Origin: an uncultured Eubacteriales bacterium
Lineage (GTDB): Bacteria > Bacillota > Clostridia > Oscillospirales > Acutalibacteraceae
Direction: 5' to 3'
NCBI GenBank assembly: GCA_949293815.1
Contig: CASFEZ010000002.1
Coordinates: 1-64,000, forward strand
DNA: 64,000 bases
Shown: positions 7,507 through 16,383 of the stretch, piece after piece
Numbering within the stretch: the first letter of the stretch is position 1
Layout: every line of letters begins with the position of its first letter
The notes under the pieces: model-generated
What the model saw: only the letters and a program-made list of their open reading frames with translations
The model's database searches: none
Told to the model about the DNA's origin: nothing
Position numbers and translations under genes: made by a program

Positions 7507-9014
7507 GGCTGCTTTTCCTCCTCCTCCTGCTCAAATAAAGCCGGATTATACCGTTTTCGGCTCAAAACCCGCCAATCCCGGCGAATCAGCACATCACGCT
7601 GACCTTCTTTGCGCAGCGGGGAAACGGGCAGGGTAAAGGGGACACCCAGCGGGCTTTCGGAGCAGATATTCAAAAGCAGCACTCCTGCGCCTACAAAAAT
7701 GCCGTATATGCCGAACATGCCGCCGACAATAATAAAGCCGAGCCGTAAAACACAGACCGGGTCCTGAATTTCGGAAATAACCGCGGAGGTAATGGCGGTC
7801 AGCGCCACGATAATCAGCATGGGCGCGGAAATCAGCTTGGCGGTCACCGCCGCATCGCCGATAATCAGCGCGCCGACAATGCTGACTGTATGTCCCACAG
7901 ATTTGGGCATGCGCAGACCGGCCTCCCGCACAATTTCATAAATAATATGAATTACCAGGCTCTCTGCCATAATCGGAAACGGTGTTTGCTGCTTGGATGT
8001 GACGATATTATACATCACCGAATCGGGAATAATCTCCGGGTGATAGACCAGTATCGCCACATAAACGCCGGGCAGAAAGACACCGGTAATAAAAGACAGC
8101 AGCTTGATCATGCGCAGAAACAGCGCGTAATAAGGGCGTTTCAGGTAATCGTCCAGCGTATGAAAATTTTCTATAAACAGAAACGGCAAAATCAGCGCAT
8201 GGGGTGTGCCGTCCACCAAAATGCCGATTTTCCCTTCGGTCAGCTTGGCGCAAAAAACATCCGGTCGCTCGGTCGAACCGACGCTTTGGAAAAAATGCCA
8301 GCCTTTCGGCTCTAAAAACGGCGCAAGGCAGCCCGAACCGGACACATTGTCTATTTCAATGGCGTGCAGGCGGCGCTTAACCTCCTCGAGCTTTGATGGC
8401 TCCACCCGCCCGCGCATATAGCAAACAACAATCTGCGTGCGGCTCGCCGTGCCTATGGTCAGGTTCTCCATACACAAATCACCGCCCGCCAGACGGCGGC
8501 GCAGCAGGGTGGCGTTGTCTTTATAGCTGTCCACAAACCCCTCGTGTGACCCCTGCTCCTGCATATTGCTCTGCGGGTCGGTTACAGCGTGTTTGGGGAA
8601 GCCCTGTACGCTGAACAGCAGAGCCCGGTCAACCCCATCGATAAACAGCAGCAGATTGCCGGTTAAAACCGCCTGCACCGCATCCTCAAGCGTCAGCACC
8701 TCGCCCTGCTGCACATTGGCGGAAACCCGATCCCGTATGTCCTCATACAGCGCAAGCGGCCGGTCAAAGTCGGCGGCGCGCGTACCGATGGGGTTGGTTA
8801 CGCTCAGAAAAATTTCCTGATTGCTGCACATACCGTCCAGACAAACATAGACCGCGTCCCATCCGCCGATTTTGGTCTTTTTCATTTTGAAGTCAAAGCT
8901 GCTGGCAAAGGTTTTGTTTAAGGCAACCATATTGTCCGTCAGCGATTTTTGCAGCGGCGTGGTTTTTTCGGTATTTTTTACTTGTTTCAGCAAGCTCATA
9001 GCATCACCGCACAT
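7503..9014 (-). CDS. gerAA: GerAA-type spore germination receptor subunit
   Basis: A subunit of the germinant receptor; in B. subtilis GerA subunits oligomerise into a nutrient-gated ion channel. The 503-residue protein has an N-terminal soluble domain (about 1-290), then a membrane domain of about five helices, and the diagnostic REAGLRMPKSVGHTVSIVGA segment near residue 385. The charged C-terminal tail ends in EQEEEEKQP. The start is uncertain: ATG 9014 or ATG 8999 (MSLLKQ) are both in frame and neither has a strong ribosome binding site. A sigma-G promoter is expected in 9015-9090, but I see only a weak GTATA-like -35 and no convincing -10. Confidence 0.94.
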   Translation of the reverse strand: MCGDAMSLLKQVKNTEKTTPLQKSLTDNMVALNKTFASSFDFKMKKTKIGGWDAVYVCLDGMCSNQEIFLSVTNPIGTRAADFDRPLALYEDIRDRVSANVQQGEVLTLEDAVQAVLTGNLLLFIDGVDRALLFSVQGFPKHAVTDPQSNMQEQGSHEGFVDSYKDNATLLRRRLAGGDLCMENLTIGTASRTQIVVCYMRGRVEPSKLEEVKRRLHAIEIDNVSGSGCLAPFLEPKGWHFFQSVGSTERPDVFCAKLTEGKIGILVDGTPHALILPFLFIENFHTLDDYLKRPYYALFLRMIKLLSFITGVFLPGVYVAILVYHPEIIPDSVMYNIVTSKQQTPFPIMAESLVIHIIYEIVREAGLRMPKSVGHTVSIVGALIIGDAAVTAKLISAPMLIIVALTAITSAVISEIQDPVCVLRLGFIIVGGMFGIYGIFVGAGVLLLNICSESPLGVPFTLPVSPLRKEGQRDVLIRRDWRVLSRKRYNPALFEQEEEEKQP

Positions 9015-9093
9015 TCTTTTATCGTTCTCTCGCTATTTTTTGCGCGATCAAGAAAAAATATACACGGCTACGAGAAAAAGGAGGGGACAAACT

Positions 9094-9171
9094 ATGGGTG
9101 TTGAAAAACGGAAGGAGAAAACAAAATGCTTATCACCGTATTGCGAACCGCGCTGCTGTATATATTGCTGA
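9094..9171 (+). CDS. Possible 25-residue Cys-rich leader peptide overlapping the DUF421 gene
   Basis: ATG 9094 follows a very strong AAAAAGGAGGGG site (9075-9086) and encodes a 25-residue peptide with five cysteines near its end (KCLSPYCEPRCCIYC) that stops at 9171, inside the DUF421 gene in another frame. The DUF421 start at 9126 has its own GGAAGGAG site. It may be a coupling or leader peptide, or chance. There is no independent support for translation. Confidence 0.3.
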   Translation: MGVEKRKEKTKCLSPYCEPRCCIYC

Positions 9172-9803
9172 CGCTGTTTATGCGCCTGATGGGCAAACGG
9201 CAGATCGGTCAGCTTCAGCCAGCCGAATTTGTGGTAACCATGCTCATGTCGGAAATCATTGCCATGCCCATTGAGGACCCGTCGCTGCCGCTGCTGAACT
9301 CGCTGGTCAGCGTGGCACTGCTGGCTGCGCTGGAAATTTTGCTGTCTGTACTTTGCATGAAAAGCGAGCGCTTCCGCAAAGGCGTACAGGGCAATGCGGT
9401 GGTTGTCATTCGCAAGGGGCAGCTGGATGTGGATAAACTGCGGCAGCTGCGGTTTACGCTGGACGATGTGTCGGAAGCGCTGCGCAAAAAGGATGTGTTT
9501 CATATTGAGGATGTGGAATACGCCATTGCCGAAACCGACGGTTCGCTGAGCGTGCTTCTGAAGGCGGAAAAGCAAACGCCCACCACCGGCGATTTGCGCC
9601 TTGCTGTCGAAAAAGCGGAGCTGCCGGTAACGGTGGTCGCGGACGGCAAAAAAATAGGCAGCGCCCTGTCCGGTATTTCCGTCAGCGACAGGGAAATTGA
9701 CCGCCTGTTGAAACAGTCCGGCGTAAAAGCAGAGGATGTTCTGTTGATGACCGCCACGGAAAGCGGCAATACGCAGGTCATTCGGAAGGAGAAAAAACAA
9801 TGA
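9126..9803 (+). CDS. DUF421 (YetF/YcaP-like) membrane protein
   Basis: A 225-residue DUF421 protein. It opens with transmembrane helices (about 3-22, 33-50, 56-77) around the family motif LMGKRQIGQLQPAEFVVTML, followed by a cytoplasmic domain containing VVVIRKGQLDVDKLRQLRFT and DVFHIEDVEYAIAETDGSLSVL, the usual YetF core. In Bacillus, DUF421 proteins include spore inner membrane proteins such as 2Duf, linked to spore heat resistance. Divergence from the gerA operon and pairing with DUF4363 suggest a spore-envelope role here, which is inference. The product has no known enzymatic function. Confidence 0.88.
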   Translation: MLITVLRTALLYILLTLFMRLMGKRQIGQLQPAEFVVTMLMSEIIAMPIEDPSLPLLNSLVSVALLAALEILLSVLCMKSERFRKGVQGNAVVVIRKGQLDVDKLRQLRFTLDDVSEALRKKDVFHIEDVEYAIAETDGSLSVLLKAEKQTPTTGDLRLAVEKAELPVTVVADGKKIGSALSGISVSDREIDRLLKQSGVKAEDVLLMTATESGNTQVIRKEKKQ

Positions 9804-10174
9804 GGCGATTGTGGGTGGCAGCCGGGCTGTTACTGTGTATTTTTGGCGTGGTAGGGTTCGGCTGTTTCAGCGTATCCCGGCATTTGGCGTCGCTGCGGGC
9901 AGATGTGCAGAAACTGGACGAAGCCGCCGCGTTGGAGCAGCCGCTTTCGGACAGCTGCGAAGCGCTGCGCGCCGACTGGGCGCGTGCGCGAAAGGTGCTC
10001 TGCGTTTTTCTGGCGCATGAGCACACAGAGCCGGTCAGTCAGGAAATGGACTTATTGACCTTATACTGTGATACAAAACAGTATGACGAGGTTCGCGCCA
10101 GCTGCCGCCGCTGCCTCACCTATTTTGAGGATATGAAAACGGCGCAATGGCCACTGCTGGAAAATCTATTTTAG
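9800..10174 (+). CDS. DUF4363 family protein
   Basis: A 124-residue protein with one N-terminal transmembrane helix (about residues 5-25) and a helical extracytoplasmic part resembling DUF4363. Its ATG overlaps the DUF421 stop by four bases, so the two are translationally coupled. DUF421 and DUF4363 genes are often adjacent in Clostridia, implying a membrane complex. The function is unknown. Confidence 0.75.
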   Translation: MRRLWVAAGLLLCIFGVVGFGCFSVSRHLASLRADVQKLDEAAALEQPLSDSCEALRADWARARKVLCVFLAHEHTEPVSQEMDLLTLYCDTKQYDEVRASCRRCLTYFEDMKTAQWPLLENLF

Positions 10175-10240
10175 TGCTTTCTTTTTTGCCGGCGCTGTGG
10201 TATACTTTTGTCGGAATCTGTATAAACGGCGGGTGTTTTT

Positions 10241-10918
10241 ATGACGGCGAAAGAGATTTTATCCAAAACCGACCATACGCTTCTGCGTCCGGATGCGACC
10301 TGGCAGCAAATCCAAACTGTGCTGGACGAGGGCATGGCTTTCGGTACCGCGTCGGTCTGTCTTCCGCCCTGTTTTGTCAAAGAGGCGGTATCGTATGTGA
10401 CCGGCGCGCTGCCGATTTGCACAGTGATTGGTTTCCCGAACGGCTACGCCACCACCGCATCCAAATGTTTTGAAGCGGAGGACGCAGTAAAAAACGGTGC
10501 GGCGGAAATTGATATGGTCATACAGATTGGGCTTTTGAAAGAGGGCAAAGACGAAGCGCTCTTTCAGCAGATTAACGCGGTGCGCCAAAGCTGTGGTGAA
10601 AGTCTTTTAAAGGTGATTGTAGAAACCTGTATGCTGACCGAGGAGGAAAAAGTGCGCGTCTGCCGCGTGGTGGATGCCTCCGATGCGGAATATATCAAAA
10701 CCAGCACCGGCTTTGCGGGAAGCGGCGCGGCGCTTGAAGACATTATATTATGGAAAAGCATGATTTGTCATGGTACCAAAATCAAAGCTGCCGGCGGGAT
10801 TCGCACCCTGGCGGATGCCGGGGCGTTTTTGGCGGCGGGCGCTTCGCGAATCGGCGCATCGGCGCTGGTCTCCGAGGCGCGTGCAGCTGAAATGAAAAAT
10901 CCGTCTGCCGAAAGATAA
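10241..10918 (+). CDS. deoC: Deoxyribose-phosphate aldolase
   Basis: Cleaves 2-deoxyribose 5-phosphate to glyceraldehyde 3-phosphate and acetaldehyde in deoxynucleoside catabolism. The 225-residue class I aldolase has the key DHTLLRPDATWQQI start, the EIDMVIQIGLLKEG strand, the Schiff-base lysine in EYIKTSTGFAGSGA and the second lysine in TKIKAAGGIRT. It lies 19 bases upstream of deoD, so the pair forms a nucleoside salvage unit: DeoD releases (deoxy)ribose 1-phosphate and DeoC consumes deoxyribose 5-phosphate. The phosphopentomutase that would link them (deoB) is not in the window. The ribosome binding site (GGCGGGTG) is weak. Confidence 0.96.
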   Translation: MTAKEILSKTDHTLLRPDATWQQIQTVLDEGMAFGTASVCLPPCFVKEAVSYVTGALPICTVIGFPNGYATTASKCFEAEDAVKNGAAEIDMVIQIGLLKEGKDEALFQQINAVRQSCGESLLKVIVETCMLTEEEKVRVCRVVDASDAEYIKTSTGFAGSGAALEDIILWKSMICHGTKIKAAGGIRTLADAGAFLAAGASRIGASALVSEARAAEMKNPSAER

Positions 10919-10937
10919 CGCTGAAAGGAGTTTTCCC

Positions 10938-11693
10938 ATGTTTATTCCCTCTTATCCAACCCCCCATATCAACGCAAAGCCCGGCGATTTTGCCGATACG
11001 GTGCTGATGCCCGGCGACCCGCTGCGCGCCAAATGGATTGCCGAAACCTTTTTATGTAATGCGGTGCCGGTCAACAATGTGCGGGGCGTGCAGGGCTATA
11101 CCGGCTCTTATCGGGGAAGCCGGGTATCCGTCATGGCCAGCGGCATGGGGATGCCCTCGATGGGCATTTATGCCTATGAGCTGTTTACCACCTTCGGCGT
11201 CAAGCGCATTCTGCGGGTCGGCTCGGCGGGCGGTATTTCCGATAAGGTAGCGGTGCGGGATTTGGTGATTGCCCAGGGTGCCTGCACCAATTCCAATTTT
11301 ATGAGCCAGTATCATTTGAACGGCACCTTTGCCCCGATTGCAAACTTTTCCCTGCTGCAAAAGGCGGCGGCAGTCTGCGAAGAAAAAGGCATTGCCTTTG
11401 CGGTGGGCAATTTGCTTTCCTCGGATACCTTTTATAACGATGATGAAGACCGTCCCGCTTATGATACCAGTGTCGGCATGTGGGGTAAAATGGGCGTGTT
11501 GGCGGTGGAAATGGAAGCGGCGGCGCTGTATGCCACGGCTGCCCGAACCGGTCGCGAGGCGCTGGCCATTTGCACCATTTCCGACCATCTGGTCACCGGC
11601 GAGGCGCTGGACGCGGCGGCACGGCAGGAGAGTTTTTCGGAAATGATAGAAACCGCTTTGGAAACCGCCCTGCGGCAAGAGGATGCGCAATGA
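10938..11693 (+). CDS. deoD: Purine nucleoside phosphorylase, DeoD type
   Basis: Phosphorolyses purine (deoxy)nucleosides to free base and pentose 1-phosphate. The 251-residue hexameric-type PNP shows TPHINAKPGDFADTVLMPGD, phosphate-binding RVGSAGG, VEMEAAALYA for ribose contact and the catalytic Asp in TISDHLVTGE. It has a short N-terminal extension and a slightly longer C-terminus than E. coli DeoD. Site AAAGGAG. Its stop overlaps the next gene's start by four bases. Confidence 0.95.
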   Translation: MFIPSYPTPHINAKPGDFADTVLMPGDPLRAKWIAETFLCNAVPVNNVRGVQGYTGSYRGSRVSVMASGMGMPSMGIYAYELFTTFGVKRILRVGSAGGISDKVAVRDLVIAQGACTNSNFMSQYHLNGTFAPIANFSLLQKAAAVCEEKGIAFAVGNLLSSDTFYNDDEDRPAYDTSVGMWGKMGVLAVEMEAAALYATAARTGREALAICTISDHLVTGEALDAAARQESFSEMIETALETALRQEDAQ

Positions 11694-13720
11694 AACCGGA
11701 GATTTTAGCCCCGGCTGGCGGAAAAGAACAATTGTTGGCGGCGGTGCGAAGCGGGGCGGACGCGGTGTATCTGGGCGCTTCGGCGTTCAATGCCAGACGG
11801 AACGCCGATAATTTTTCCGATGACGAGCTGTACGAAGCGGCAGCCTATTGCCGGGAACGCGGCGTGAAAGTCTACGCGGCGGTGAATATTTTAATCGGCG
11901 ATACGGAGCTGCCCGCGCTGCGTTCGCTTGCCAAGCGTTTGTATGAAACCGGTATCGACGGCGTGATTATACAGGATTTGGCGGCGGCAAAGATTTTTCG
12001 CGACTGCTGCCCTGATTTGGCGCTGCACGCCTCCACCCAAATGACCATACATAACCGGGCGGGGCTGCGGGCGCTGGAGGAACTGGGGTTTTCCCGTTTC
12101 GTGCCGGCGCGGGAGCTGACCGGCGACGAAATCCGCCATTTGGCGCAAAGCACCGAAATGGAAACGGAAGTGTTTATCCACGGCGCGCTTTGCATGAGCG
12201 TGTCGGGTTGCTGTTACCTGTCGGCGATGCTGGGCGGCAGAAGCGGCAACCGGGGGCTTTGCGCCCAGGCGTGCCGCCTGAATTTTACCCATGACGGGCG
12301 GGAATACGCCCTTTCCTTAAAAGATTTATCTGCCCTGCGGCATATTGCCGCCCTGACCGAGGCAGGGGTGGATTCGCTGAAGATTGAGGGCAGAATGAAG
12401 CGGCCGGAATATGTGGCAGCTGCCGTTACCGCTTGTAAAAACGCCCGGGACGGCTTGCCCTATGACGAAGAGACGCTGCGGCGGGTGTTTTCCCGCAGCG
12501 GGTTTACCGATGGGTATTTGACCGGCAGACGGGATTTATCCATGTTCGGCGTGCGCACAAAAGAGGATGTGACCGCCGCCACCGAATCGGTTTTTGCCTC
12601 ACTGCGGGAGCTGTACCGCAAAGAGCGTCCTGCCGTTTCTCTCTCTGCTTCCCTGACCGTTACTCCGGAGGAGAGCACGCTTTCTCTTTCGGATGGGGTG
12701 CATACGGTAAAAAGCCGTGGCGAGGGCGGACAAAGTCCCCGGCAGATGCCGCTGACAAAAGAGGGTGCGGCGCGGCAGATAGAAAAAACCGGCGGTACGC
12801 CTTATGTGATTGACCGGTTCGATTTTTCCAATTCTGATGGGCTGTACTTATCCGCTTCGGCGTGCAACCGGCTGCGGCGGGACGCGCTGGAACAGCTGTC
12901 ATACCTGCGCCGCCAACCGCCCGAACGGGTGTTTATGGAAATGGAAGAACCGCTTGTGGCGCAAAGCCATACCTTTCGCGGGTACTATCTGCGCTTTTCG
13001 GCGGCAGAACAGTTTTTTGACGGGGATTACGAAAAGGCGTTTGTGCCGCTGGATGTGCTGCTGACCGAGCCGGAACGGTTTCGCCCCTTGTCGGACAAGC
13101 TGATTGCCGAATGTCCCGCGCTGGTCTTTCCTCTTTCGGAAGAAACGGTGCGGCAAAAGCTGTTGCGGCTGCGGGAATGGGGCTTTACCATGGGCAGCTG
13201 CGAGAACATCGGGCAGCTCATGCTGTTGCGCGAATGCGGGTTTGTGCCCTTCGGCGGTATGGGGCTGAACCTGCTGAATTCCCAAGCGGCGGAGGAATAT
13301 CGTGCGCTGGGGCTTGCGGAAGGGACGGTATCCTTTGAAGCGGATGTACAGAAAATCCGCCGTTTGCAAACCGCCTTGCCGCTGACGGCGGTGGGGTACG
13401 GCTATCTGCCGCTGATGAAATACCGGGTCTGTCCGCTCCAAACAGCCAACGGCTGCGCCGGTTGCGGCGGACGGGGAGAGCTGATAGACAGAAAAGGCGT
13501 TGCGTTTACGGTAGCGTGCGAAAAGCGGCAGTTTTCCGTGTTATATAACATCGTACCGCTGGATGTGCTGGATCGGGATTTTTCCTTTGTTGAACATATA
13601 CTCTTGTATTTCACCGGGGAATCCGCCGACGACTGCCGCCGTATTTATGCCAGCGCAAAAAAACGGCAAACCGCTGCTGCCGTTCATACCACCGGTTTGT
13701 ATTACCGGGATTTGTTGTAA
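11690..13720 (+). CDS. Peptidase U32 family protein, RlhA-like (putative 23S rRNA C2501 hydroxylase)
   Basis: A 676-residue U32 protein. The N-terminal TIM-barrel-like part begins PEILAPAGGKEQLLAAVRSG, and the family signature FIHGALCMSVSGCCYLSAML with NRGLCAQACR lies near residues 160-200. The C-terminal half (DUF3656-like, about 380-550) and cysteine-rich VCPLQTANGCAGCGGRGE near 570-590 match the long U32 class that includes E. coli RlhA (YdcP), which makes 5-hydroxycytidine at 23S rRNA position 2501. ATG 11690 is chosen because it overlaps the deoD stop (ATGA); the frame remains open upstream, but only over deoD codons. Family is clear; the RlhA role is inferred from length and architecture. 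Confidence 0.85.
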   Translation: MKPEILAPAGGKEQLLAAVRSGADAVYLGASAFNARRNADNFSDDELYEAAAYCRERGVKVYAAVNILIGDTELPALRSLAKRLYETGIDGVIIQDLAAAKIFRDCCPDLALHASTQMTIHNRAGLRALEELGFSRFVPARELTGDEIRHLAQSTEMETEVFIHGALCMSVSGCCYLSAMLGGRSGNRGLCAQACRLNFTHDGREYALSLKDLSALRHIAALTEAGVDSLKIEGRMKRPEYVAAAVTACKNARDGLPYDEETLRRVFSRSGFTDGYLTGRRDLSMFGVRTKEDVTAATESVFASLRELYRKERPAVSLSASLTVTPEESTLSLSDGVHTVKSRGEGGQSPRQMPLTKEGAARQIEKTGGTPYVIDRFDFSNSDGLYLSASACNRLRRDALEQLSYLRRQPPERVFMEMEEPLVAQSHTFRGYYLRFSAAEQFFDGDYEKAFVPLDVLLTEPERFRPLSDKLIAECPALVFPLSEETVRQKLLRLREWGFTMGSCENIGQLMLLRECGFVPFGGMGLNLLNSQAAEEYRALGLAEGTVSFEADVQKIRRLQTALPLTAVGYGYLPLMKYRVCPLQTANGCAGCGGRGELIDRKGVAFTVACEKRQFSVLYNIVPLDVLDRDFSFVEHILLYFTGESADDCRRIYASAKKRQTAAAVHTTGLYYRDLL

Positions 13721-13789
13721 ATTTGCCATATGCGCCGTTTCGGCGTTTGTTTGATCCGAAAGGAGACGGAGCCTGCGGGCTGTATATCT

Positions 13790-14284
13790 ATGACTGAAAT
13801 TTCATTTCTTGCAACTCCCATCGGCAAAATCGGCGTAGCTGCCGAGGAGGAGTTTATAACCAAGGTATTTTTTAAGATTGCCGATTTACCCGAGCAATGG
13901 CAGCGCGGCGACCAGAATCCGCTGCTGCGGGAAGCACAGGCGCAGATGGATGCGTACTTTGCAGGCAAGCTGCGGGAATTTGATTTACCGCTGTATGCGG
14001 AAATGTCTGATTTCTCCAAAGCGGTGCTGGAAGCAACATTGGAAATTCCCTATGGGCAGGTGACAACCTATGGCGATATGGCAAGGCGTTTGGGGAATCC
14101 CCACGCCGCGCGGGCTGTCGGCAGCGCACTGAACCGCAATCCGTTCCCTATCTTGATTCCCTGCCATCGGGTTGTCGGTTCTGCTGGTTCGCTGACAGGC
14201 TATGCAGGCGGATTGGAAAGCAAAAAATTCCTGCTGGAAATGGAAAAACAGTTTATGCAAAAGGAACCGGAGCGTTTATTATGA
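13790..14284 (+). CDS. ogt: Methylated-DNA--protein-cysteine methyltransferase
   Basis: Suicide repair protein that transfers alkyl groups from O6-alkylguanine to its own cysteine. The catalytic PCHRVVG motif, the preceding RAVGSALNRNPFPILI segment and the helix-turn-helix IPYGQVTTYGDMARRLGNP are all present. The start is uncertain. ATG 13790 is preferred, but the AAAGGAG site at 13759-13765 is 24 bases away. A small AGCC-TGCG-GGCT hairpin between them could shorten the distance. The upstream in-frame ATG 13730 has no site and lies inside a terminator-like hairpin. Overlaps the radical SAM gene by four bases. Confidence 0.92.
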   Translation: MTEISFLATPIGKIGVAAEEEFITKVFFKIADLPEQWQRGDQNPLLREAQAQMDAYFAGKLREFDLPLYAEMSDFSKAVLEATLEIPYGQVTTYGDMARRLGNPHAARAVGSALNRNPFPILIPCHRVVGSAGSLTGYAGGLESKKFLLEMEKQFMQKEPERLL

Positions 14285-15177
14285 ATTGTCAGCTTTGTCC
14301 CCGGCAATGCGGGGTAGACCGTGCCGCCGGACAGGTCGGATATTGCCGTATGGGAGCTACCATCATGGCAGCCCGCGCCGCGCTGCATTTTTGGGAAGAA
14401 CCCTGTATCAGCGGCATCGGCGGTTCGGGCACGGTGTTTTTTAGCGGCTGCAATCTGCGGTGCATCTATTGCCAAAACCATGAAATCAGCACAGCGGGAA
14501 AGGGGTATCCCGTCACGCCGCAGCGTCTGCGTGAAATCTTTTATGAGCTGATAGAACAGGGCGCGGAGAATATTAATCTGGTTACGCCCACTCATTTTGT
14601 GCCGCAAATTGCCGAAGCCCTGCGTGAAAAGCTGCCTGTGCCGGTGATATATAACTGCGGCGGCTATGAAAGCGTAGAAACCTTGCGCCTTTTGGATGGA
14701 CTGGTGGATATATATTTGCCGGATATGAAGTATTCTGATGCAAGTCTTGCCGCCCGGCTGTCCGCCGCGCCGGATTATCCCGAAGTGGCGGAACGCGCGA
14801 TAGCGGAAATGTTTCGCCAAACCGGCGGTCAGGTGTATGACGGTCGAGGTAGGCTGCTCAGTGGGGTGCAGGTGCGCCATATGGTATTGCCCGGTTTTTT
14901 GGAAAATACCTATGGGGTGCTGGACTGGTTTTCTTCCCGCTACCGGAAGGCGGGGGTTGGCTTTAGCCTGATGAGCCAGTTTACACCGACTCCCGCCTGC
15001 CAATCGGAACCGACGCTGCGCCGCCGCCTTAACCCAGAGGAATATGAACGGGCGGTGGATTATATGTATTTATGCGGCATTACCACCGGTTTTGTGCAGG
15101 AGCTGTCCTCCGCCAACGAGGAATATATTCCCGCGTTTAACGGTATGGGAATTTTGCCAATCAGGAGAATCAAATAA
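14281..15177 (+). CDS. Radical SAM protein, PflX/COG1313 type
   Basis: A 298-residue radical SAM protein. CxxxCxxC at residues 57-61-64 (SGCNLRCIYC) binds the catalytic 4Fe-4S cluster and S-adenosylmethionine. A second Cys set at residues 3, 6, 10 and 22 (CQLCPRQC then GYC) may hold an auxiliary cluster. The WEEPCISG and GSGTVFFSGC segments match the PflX family, which resembles pyruvate-formate-lyase activating enzymes but has no assigned substrate. The start overlaps the ogt stop. No glycyl-radical enzyme is nearby, so an activase role is unsupported. Confidence 0.87.
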   Translation: MNCQLCPRQCGVDRAAGQVGYCRMGATIMAARAALHFWEEPCISGIGGSGTVFFSGCNLRCIYCQNHEISTAGKGYPVTPQRLREIFYELIEQGAENINLVTPTHFVPQIAEALREKLPVPVIYNCGGYESVETLRLLDGLVDIYLPDMKYSDASLAARLSAAPDYPEVAERAIAEMFRQTGGQVYDGRGRLLSGVQVRHMVLPGFLENTYGVLDWFSSRYRKAGVGFSLMSQFTPTPACQSEPTLRRRLNPEEYERAVDYMYLCGITTGFVQELSSANEEYIPAFNGMGILPIRRIK

Positions 15178-15189
15178 GGGGGGAGCTTT

Positions 15190-16209
15190 ATGAAAACATA
15201 TCGAGCTGCTGTGGTGGGCTGCGGCAATATCAGCCGTTCCCATTTTGCGGCAATTGCCGCCTGTGAATATGCGCACCTCACAGCCGTATGCGATATACAG
15301 CCGCAGCGGGCAAAGGCCTGTGCTGAGAAATACGGCGCCGCGGCATATACCAATTTAAAAGACCTGCTGGCAGACGGCGCGGCGGATGTGGTGCATATCT
15401 GTACGCCGCACTATCTCCATGCCCCGCAGGCAATTGCCGCCCTTCAGAGCGGATGCCATGTGTTCTGTGAAAAACCCATGGCGATTCGCCTTGCCGATGC
15501 GCAGCGTATGGCGCAGGCAGCGCAGCAAAGCGGCAAAAAGCTGGGATTTTGCTTTCAGAACCGGTATAACGATGCTTCGGTGCAAATCAAGGAGCTGCTG
15601 GAAAGCGGGCAGTTCGGCAAGCTGTTGGGGCTTCGTGCCATTGTGCCCTGGGATCGGGATGCCGATTATTATCTTGCCGACCCGTGGCGGGGTAAAATTG
15701 ATACCGAAGGCGGCGGGGTGCTGATCAACCAGGCGATTCATACGCTGGATTTGGCGCTTTGGTTCGCTTCTTCGCCGCTTGAGGCGGTCAGTGCGTCCAT
15801 TTCCACCAAGCGTTTGGCGGACACCGTAGAAACCGAGGATACGGCGGACGCGCTGCTGGAATTTGAAAACGGCGCCCGCGCGGTATTTTTTGCAACGCTT
15901 TGCAATGCGGGCAACGACCCCATCGAATTGTCGCTGCGCTGTGAAAAGGGCGGCATTGTGTTGGCGCGTAACCTGCGCATCTGCCCGGCGGGCGAGGCGG
16001 AGCAGTCCTATGAAATCAACCGTCCCACAGGCAAAAAAAGCTACTGGGGCACAGGGCATTATGCCATTATTCATGACTTTTATGAAAGCCTTGTGCAGAA
16101 TCGTCCCTTTGCGGTGGAAGCAGCCGAGGCGCTGCGCGTAACGGAGGCAGTAGAACGCATTTACCGCGCCGCCGGTCGACGCGAGCCGCATCCGCCGGTG
16201 CAGTTGTAA
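15190..16209 (+). CDS. Gfo/Idh/MocA family NAD(P)-dependent oxidoreductase
   Basis: A 339-residue dehydrogenase with an N-terminal Rossmann fold (AAVVGCGNISRSHFAAIAAC) and the family CEKPMA motif at about residues 95-100, whose lysine is catalytic. The GGGVLINQAIHTLDLALWF segment provides the conserved histidine. Such enzymes oxidise or reduce sugars and cyclitols; the substrate is not predictable. It follows the radical SAM gene by 12 bases with a GGGGGGAG site and ends the rightward run with a terminator. Confidence 0.9.
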   Translation: MKTYRAAVVGCGNISRSHFAAIAACEYAHLTAVCDIQPQRAKACAEKYGAAAYTNLKDLLADGAADVVHICTPHYLHAPQAIAALQSGCHVFCEKPMAIRLADAQRMAQAAQQSGKKLGFCFQNRYNDASVQIKELLESGQFGKLLGLRAIVPWDRDADYYLADPWRGKIDTEGGGVLINQAIHTLDLALWFASSPLEAVSASISTKRLADTVETEDTADALLEFENGARAVFFATLCNAGNDPIELSLRCEKGGIVLARNLRICPAGEAEQSYEINRPTGKKSYWGTGHYAIIHDFYESLVQNRPFAVEAAEALRVTEAVERIYRAAGRREPHPPVQL

Positions 16210-16248
16210 CGCTGCGCTGTTTTTTGGCGATAAATAAACCTGTATTGT

Positions 16249-16287
16249 AAAAACGACCGTCCCGCCATCGCGGAGCCGGTCGTTTTT
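16249..16287 (+). terminator. Intrinsic terminator after the Gfo/Idh/MocA gene
   Basis: Arms AAAACGACCG and CGGTCGTTTT enclose a GC-rich loop and are followed by TT. The same AAAACGACCG/CGGTCGTTTT arms recur in the terminator at 54845-54876. Confidence 0.85.
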
Positions 16288-16330
16288 TACGGTCACTTTT
16301 TGCATTAGATATGATTTTAGCTGCTTTTTT

Positions 16331-16370
16331 AAAAGGAAAAGGTCGCCCACGGCGTTTGCGGTGGGCGACC
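16331..16370 (-). terminator. Intrinsic terminator of the GPH symporter gene
   Basis: A perfect 10-bp stem (16341-16350 with 16361-16370, GGTCGCCCAC/GTGGGCGACC) is followed leftward by TTTTCCTTTT, just after the symporter stop codon. Confidence 0.85.
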
Positions 16371-16383
16371 GGTTGTTATGCAC

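Noticed and set aside
11570..11689. A 40-residue N-terminal extension of the U32 protein
   Set aside because: It lies over deoD codons in another frame; ATG 11690 overlaps the deoD stop in the normal coupled manner and starts the conserved sequence.
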